In this document: piece after piece, positions 59,130 to 64,000 of the stretch | Layout: each line of letters begins with the position of its first letter | Numbering within the stretch: the first letter of the stretch is position 1 | Source of the DNA: Selaginella tamariscina | Lineage: Eukaryota; Streptophyta; Lycopodiopsida; Selaginellales; Selaginellaceae | NCBI GenBank assembly: GCA_003024785.1 | Contig: PUQB01000759.1 | Location: forward strand, 40,433 to 104,432 | DNA: 64,000 nt | Direction: 5' to 3' | The notes under the pieces: model-generated | Seen by the model: only the letters and a program-made list of their open reading frames with translations | Databases searched by the model: none | What the model was told of the DNA's origin: nothing | Program-made: the position numbers and the translations under genes

Positions 59130-60430
59130 AGGGAAGGAGTGGGTGAGTCCCGGAATGCCACACACACATATATATACACCTGTGCTTGTCAAGTTTTAAA
59201 AAATCCTTGGTATATGTAAATAGTGATTAATTTTTTTTTTAATTATATAAATAAAAATAATCAAAACTAGTACCTTTCTCTTACATTTAATGAGTTTTTC
59301 TTGTAATTTTAATTAAATAAAAATAAATAGTATATTGATAACAAATTTTCTAGTTCTTACACAAGTACAAGCTTTCTTCACTTAAATTACATTTTTCTTT
59401 CGACTTTGTACCATTTCATTCTTAAATTAACCCTAATGTTTGCATTTTGAAATTCCACGTAATGCACAGCGCGCACACACAAACACATTATTATAGTATA
59501 TAAAATAAAATGATTACATAGGATATATATTTTTAGATAGGCACATTGTTATTTTGAACGCATGATATATACATTATATATATTTCAGATACATATATAA
59601 CATAGATAAATATGAATTTTATTTCAATTTACATAAATATACAAGTTACAACAACAAAAAAAAAGTTACAAAAAAAATATACAGTTAATGATCGAAACTC
59701 GTGTGGACCCCAAAACTTGTTATACGTTCCGGCTGGGAACTTCTCGTCAAGCCCTGACTGGACTTCTCTTGATTGACGGACTGTTCTCTGTCTGTTGGAG
59801 AAAGTAAACATAAACATTTGATATTGTACGCTAACAATTTATATTTATACTTACATGGTTTGATTCTCTTGGGACCACTAGCGGTCCAAGTGAACGTGAA
59901 CTTTTGATCTAGCTTATCTAGTTATAAAAATTTATAAAAATAAATGTTAAAAAACTCTGTAATATTATATACAGTTATGCATCCAGTCAATGCAACTTAG
60001 TTATATATTTAACTATTGAAGTTATTAAATGCTTCTACTATAAGTCAGGACTCCAAACTGCCTAGTACAAGCTTTATATATATGCTATCCTCTGCAAGAT
60101 CTCAGTAGAAGCTTGATGGACTCACTTTCTCTCACGTACACAAACACACAGTTTATTCCAGTTTATTTACGACTTTCAATGCTGTTACAAGGGCTAACAT
60201 ATGCAATATCTCAGTAGAAGCTTGATGGACTCACTTTCTCTCACGTACACAAACACACAGTTTATTCAAGTTTATTTACGACTTTCAATGCTGTTACAAG
60301 GGCTAACATATGCAATATCTCAGCAGAAGCTTGATGAACTAACTCTCTCTCTCACACACAGTTATTGTAAAGGAAGGAAACGCTTTATTACTATATGAAG
60401 CCGAGCGCCATACATATACGGCAGAAATCA
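59130..60430 (-). repeat. PRP unit 5 3' flank
   Basis: Reverse copy of the downstream module with GAGTGGGTGAGTCCCGGAAT (59,137), GTGTGGACCCCAAAACTTG (59,701) and TTGGGACCACTAGCGGTCCA (59,869), then two CAAGATCTCAGTAGAAGCTT-type repeats. Confidence 0.6.
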
Positions 60431-60435
60431 CCTCT

Positions 60436-61242
60436 CTAGTAAACTGGTGGCGGAGTCTTCATCACAGGGCCAGGCGGAGGATACTTCATCACAGGGCCAG
60501 GCGGAGGAGACTTCATCTCAGGGACAGGCGGAGGAGACTTCATCACAGGGCCAGGTGGAGGAGACTTCATCTCAGGGCCAGGCGGAGGAGACTTCATGAC
60601 AGGGCCAGGCGGAGGAGACTTCATCTCAGGGCCAGGCGGAGGAGACTTCATGACAGGGCCAGGCGGAGGATACTTCATCACAGGGCCAGGCGGAGGAGAC
60701 TTCATCTCAGGGCCAGGCGGAGGAGACTTCATGACAGGGCCAGGCGGAGGATACTTCATCTCAGGGCCAGGCGGAGGAGACTTCATCACAGGGCCAGGCG
60801 GGGGAGACTTCATCACAGGGCCAGGCGGGGGAGACTTCATCACAGGGCCAGGCGGGGGAGACTTCATCACAGGGCCAGGCGGGGGAGACTTCATCTCAGG
60901 GCCAGGCGGAGGAGACTTCATGACAGGGCCAAGCGGAGGAGACTTCATCACAGGGACAGGCGGGGGAGACTTCATCACAGGGACAGGCGGGGGAGACTTC
61001 ATCACAGGGCCGGGCGGGGGGACTTTCGATGGTGAACAGGTGGAGACTTTCGATGGTGAACAGGTGGGAGACTTGTAAACAGGAGGTGGCGTACTGTAAA
61101 CTGGAGGGGGTTTACTGTAAATCGGTGGTGATTTATAGACAGGAGTTGGAACGTATTCAGGAGGTGGAGATTTGTAGTAGTCCTTAGCCTCACATTGTGC
61201 GATTATTGCCAGTAGTAATAGGGAGAAGACCTTGATCTCCAT
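60436..61242 (-). CDS. Extensin-like proline-rich protein, unit 5 (open, 268 aa)
   Basis: A continuous 268-residue frame. Signal peptide MEIKVFSLLLLAIIAQCEA, then KDYYKSPPPEYVPTPVYKSP and KPPPVYSTPPPVYKSP, a short odd segment (TCSPSKVSTCSPSKV), and about 20 repeats of 9 residues alternating KSPPPGPVM, KSPPPGPEM, KYPPPGPVM and KSPPPVPVM, ending KTPPPVY. Expected to be secreted, proline-hydroxylated and glycosylated, and inserted in the cell wall; YK/VYK motifs suit cross-linking. The TCSPSKV segment corresponds to VHHRKSPPVHHRKSPP in unit 3 read in another frame, so two compensating one-base changes have rewritten about 15 residues. The repeats alternate acidic (PEM) and neutral (PVM) forms. 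The 5'-UTR intron and promoter match the other units. Confidence 0.85.
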   Translation of the reverse strand: MEIKVFSLLLLAIIAQCEAKDYYKSPPPEYVPTPVYKSPPIYSKPPPVYSTPPPVYKSPTCSPSKVSTCSPSKVPPPGPVMKSPPPVPVMKSPPPVPVMKSPPLGPVMKSPPPGPEMKSPPPGPVMKSPPPGPVMKSPPPGPVMKSPPPGPVMKSPPPGPEMKYPPPGPVMKSPPPGPEMKSPPPGPVMKYPPPGPVMKSPPPGPEMKSPPPGPVMKSPPPGPEMKSPPPGPVMKSPPPVPEMKSPPPGPVMKYPPPGPVMKTPPPVY

Positions 61243-61359
61243 GACGCCAAACTGCCTGTAATGTTTTTGTAAGTAAAACTATTCTTGAATGTGAAAGTAT
61301 GAAACTAAATGCTTGAATATGAAACATACCTGCTTGCTCTGGAGCTGTGAAGCTTTCCA

Positions 61360-61670
61360 TTGTTCGAGAGGGTTATAGATATATATATACACTCGTGTGT
61401 GTGTTAACCTATAAATTAAACTAAATTAACTTTGTTACGTATATGTTTTAGGTTATCTTGTCTTTACTAAGGACTAGAAAAGTCAAGTTTTCTTGCCGAC
61501 TTTACAAGATTAAAAGATACGTAGTCTGGTGCTTCCAATAGAATGTAACAAATATCTCTCTAGTATATACAGAATATATTTTGTATATATTTATAATATA
61601 TACTAAGCTAACTATGAGTTGACAACGTCACATTGTTAAGGAGTCTCCTTGTAAGTCCCGTCCCCTTAAA
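61360..61670 (-). promoter_or_regulatory. PRP unit 5 promoter
   Basis: Nearly identical to the unit 3 promoter: ACATTCTATTGGAAGCACCA (about 61,531-61,550 on the minus strand), TATATATATCTATAACC TATA-like region and AGAGCAAGCAGG donor of the 5'-UTR intron near 61,330. Confidence 0.7.
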
Positions 61671-61714
61671 AGAAGATTCACATACACACACATATATATA
61701 ATACAATAGAACAT

Positions 61715-61899
61715 AATAGAACATGTATAAATTAAATGTGTTGAGACTGAAGATAATATTTAATTTAGAAAGGGTTTTAAATAAAGAAGGATTAAAAAAT
61801 AATAAAATATAATAATAATATATACAGTAGGACCATAATTTTTATTTAATTTATAAAGAATTTTAATTTATATAAGTTTAATTTAGACAGGTTCTACTG
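61715..61899. mobile_element. MITE, Emigrant-like (pogo/Tc1-mariner type)
   Basis: The right end, read outward-in, is CAGTAGAACCTGTCTAAATT, and the left end region is ATAATAGAACATGTATAAAT, giving imperfect inverted repeats. TA follows the right end. The terminal word resembles the CAGTAAAACCTCTATAAATT ends of Arabidopsis Emigrant. An inner CAGTAGGACC at 61,825 could also be a second nested end. The left copy of the duplication lacks this stretch (compare about 48,330). Confidence 0.6.
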
Positions 61900-61919
61900 T
61901 ATATTACACCTATCCTTAT

Positions 61920-62550
61920 AGAGTTTTAAAAATCCCTTGTACATGTGATTATTATTTTTTTGATTATATAGACAAAAATAATAAAAGATAACCCCTTTCT
62001 TATACATTTAATGAATTTTTCTTGTAAGTTTTAATTAAAAAGTAAATAAATAGTATATATATCATATATTAATAATAATTTTTCTCGTTCTTGCATAGGT
62101 ACAAGCGAATTAAATTTTCTACAAACCTTTCAAATTAACCCTAACGTATACAAATTATAACCTTAACCGTCTTTAAAATATAACTTAGCCCTTTTGAAAT
62201 TCTAACCTTAACCGTGCGTTCTACGACGAATCTACGTACACACAGCGCGCACGCGCACACATAATTATATTATGTATAAAATAAAATGAGTACGTAGGAT
62301 ATACGTTTTATATCTGAAAAAATAAAAGGGTTATGAAAAAATAAAGTTTCTGGTCGAAGTCCGTGTGGACCGCAGGTCTTGTACTACGTTCAGACTGCCA
62401 GCCCTCTATTGCTTGGCCGTCTGTAATTTAGGGGTTTGATTATGTTCATAGAAATTTATAAAAAATAAATGTTAATATATTTATATGTTACAATATGTAC
62501 AGTTGTTGTATATGCATGCGTCCAGTCGATAACTATTGAAGCTATTTCAA
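61920..62550 (-). repeat. PRP unit 6 3' flank
   Basis: Reverse copy of the downstream module, closely matching unit 4 (far block 61,920-62,290, GTGTGGACCGCAGGTCTTG near 62,362). Confidence 0.6.
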
Positions 62551-62552
62551 AT

Positions 62553-62705
62553 TCATTGGAGACTTCGAATGCTTCTAGTGATACATTTATCTTTGATACG
62601 ATTCACACGAAATGGAACGTACTCAGGAGGTGGAGATTTGTAGTAGTCCTTAGCCTCACCTTGTGCGATTATTGTCAGTAGTAAGAGTAAGAAGACCTTG
62701 ATCTC
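62553..62705 (-). pseudogene. Proline-rich protein, unit 6 (truncated)
   Basis: MEIKVFLLLLLTIIAQGEAK, then DYYKSPPPEYVPFRVNRIKD and the same short tail as unit 4. The repeat region is gone. LINE-like sequence begins 13 bases upstream of the ATG, removing the 5'-UTR intron and promoter, so this copy should be silent unless driven from outside. Confidence 0.8.
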
Positions 62706-62718
62706 CATGATGTGAAAT

Positions 62719-64000
62719 TGTTGAGCGTATGCCACAAGGAGTTAAGGTAGTATACAGACGGTGGCATGCAGCCGGGGTGCGTACGGTGGGCCAACTTCGA
62801 GAGCTAGACATGCAGCCGGATAGGGTGTCAGCATGGGTTCGTAAGTGGGAACCAGAAAGAGTTGCACTGCGGCTAACGGATAGTGAGGTAACAGCACTCG
62901 GCATCTTGCTGTCAGCGCATGAGCAGGTGTTACGAGACTTCGGAGGCACTTGGCCGGAGAGCGAGGTCCGAGTGGGGGACTGGTGCCGCATTGGGACGAG
63001 GTTTGGTACATAGCTAACATGGACGCTCGAGAAGGTGTAGGCTTTCAAGTAGGACTGGATGGTCTCCTCAACCTGCAAGTGGTCCAATATTCTCCTCTTC
63101 CGGAGTTGGTGAACGTCGGATTGGTGCGTGTGATTGATATGGCAAAGAAAAGGCCAACAGTGGATCCGGAAGTGAAGCATGGGCAATGGAGACATTTAAT
63201 GGTCTTTCAGAACCAGCTGGTTGAAGAGTTAGAGTTTGATCCGAAGATGTGGAGGTGGCAGAGTGCAGCGGGACGTGGGTTCTTCAGCTATGAACCACGG
63301 TGGGACGAGCGGTTTTCACTGGAAGCGACCTCCATCAAAGTTGGAGGAACACATGGGAAGGATCGGGCTTCCTAGATCGCTTGCATGGACGTTGGGAAGT
63401 GAGATTTGGGCTGGATATTGGTCGAGTGGGATCAAGACCTTTATGTGGCTCTTGCTGCAAGATAGTTTGGCAGTCCGAGCCAACGTTTGGGGTTACCTTG
63501 CAATGCATGCATGTGTTGTGGAGAATTGGAGACTGAGCGCCATTGTTTATGGGAGTGTCGTGCTGCCAAGGCAGTTTGGAGCAGAGCGATGATCCTGGTG
63601 CAGAGGTTGGGTCGTGGAGATGATGCCACAATAGGATGGGAGACGGCTTGCCTCGGTGAACATGTATTCCCATGTGCGTGCCACATCGGGGGTCTGGCGA
63701 GTCTCGGGAAGACTTGATATGAGGCCGGTATATGATCCGAGCGGACAGAAGGTGGTAATGGAAGAACCACTTGGGCTCTGGCTGAACCAATGGTACTTCC
63801 TGCGTGGGGTGACCATGTGGACGATTTGGCGAGCCCGCAACGCAGAGTCTTTCAAGGGCACAGATGGAGTCTGCAACGAACGGTCGCGTTTATGTGGGTA
63901 ACCTTAGTCTCGTTAGTAACTGGATCGTACGAGGAAGCACGTGCCATGTGTGACATCGGGGAGTACCCGGGTGTTGATGAAGAACAGTGGTTGCCAGCAC
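62719..64000 (+). mobile_element. LINE (non-LTR retrotransposon) 3' part of ORF2, decayed
   Basis: GC-rich sequence unlike its surroundings, running off the window. Plus-strand pieces: WHAAGVRTVGQLRELDMQ (62,760), WAGYWSSGIKTFMWLLLQD and SLAVRANVWG (63,410-63,490), then CMCCGELETERHCLWEC and RAAKAVWSRAM (about 63,510-63,590) and GVTMWTIWRARNAESFKG (63,805-63,860). The K-F-WLL...R..W segment followed by C-x2-C...HC-x3-C is the reverse-transcriptase zinc-binding domain (zf-RVT) at the end of plant LINE ORF2, and LRG-T-WTIW-RN is its usual companion. The catalytic RT domain is not in the window upstream, so the copy is 5'-truncated at 62,719 as LINEs often are. Frame changes near 63,375, 63,500 and 63,660 show decay. 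Confidence 0.75.

Larger units (their letters stand above)
58717..62718. repeat. Direct segmental duplication, right copy
   Basis: Counterpart of 45,447-49,160. It carries PRP units 5 and 6 and their flanks, plus a ~185-bp MITE not in the left copy. A ~125-bp stretch upstream of the gene end (GATCTCAGTAGAAGCTTGAT ... GGGCTAACATATGCAATATC) is duplicated here relative to the left copy. It ends abruptly at GATGTGAAA, where LINE sequence begins. Confidence 0.9.

Noticed and set aside
60596-61078. 160-residue plus-strand Gly-rich ORF
   Set aside because: Antisense shadow of PRP unit 5; kept only as a finding to test, not as a gene.

Overview
This window is nuclear DNA of a land plant. Evidence: spliced genes with GT-AG introns, a plant-type nuclear tRNA-Trp, an SWEET sugar carrier, a root-cap-domain protein, an 8-cysteine lipid-transfer protein, PPR repeats, a CYP71-clan P450, extensin-like cell-wall proteins and plant Ty3/Gypsy and Ty1/Copia elements. 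The introns are very short (48-61 bp in the ribosomal protein eS7 gene), the PPR repeats have the SWN-rich style common in lycophytes, and an HSPA12-like HSP70 fragment is present. Together these make a lycophyte such as Selaginella my best guess, but it is only an inference.

Layout. 1-8.8 kb is the gene-rich end: a partial root-cap gene (+), SWEET (-), a lipid-transfer protein (+), a decayed and an intact tRNA-Trp (+), eS7 (+), a multi-exon coiled-coil/Cys-cluster gene (-), and an unrecognised gene (-). 8.8-13.5 kb is AT-rich and gene-poor, with a degenerate 104-bp tandem repeat and a hAT-like remnant. 14.0-18.8 kb holds a decayed P450, a Copia remnant, a stray exon of the coiled-coil gene and a PPR fragment. 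Most of this block recurs in inverted orientation at 40.4-43.95 kb, and the space between the two arms contains two broken Ty3/Gypsy elements (18.83-23.68 kb, + ; 27.07-31.76 kb, -). From 33.7 kb to 62.7 kb the dominant theme is a repeatedly duplicated extensin-like proline-rich protein (PRP) module: promoter, 5'-UTR intron, signal peptide, 27-bp coding repeats and a conserved 3' flank. There are six recognisable copies, a promoter without a gene at 24.65 kb and a gene fragment at 50.8 kb. Two copies sit in a direct 3.7-4.0 kb duplication (45.45-49.16 and 58.72-62.72 kb), between whose arms a third broken Ty3/Gypsy element (51.0-58.4 kb, -) interrupts a PRP fragment. The right end (62.72-64.0 kb) is GC-rich LINE sequence.

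How it fits together. The left 8 kb looks like ordinary housekeeping and transport genes. The rest is a zone of duplication and gene-fragment shuffling: PRP modules lie head-to-head with PPR fragments, PPR fragments sit next to exon pieces of the coiled-coil gene, and an HSPA12-like relic contains a perfect 23-bp inverted repeat resembling a young small-RNA foldback. Several otherwise well conserved host genes (root-cap, SWEET, eS7, P450) carry single-base frameshifts, so either many are pseudogenes or the consensus sequence has indel errors.
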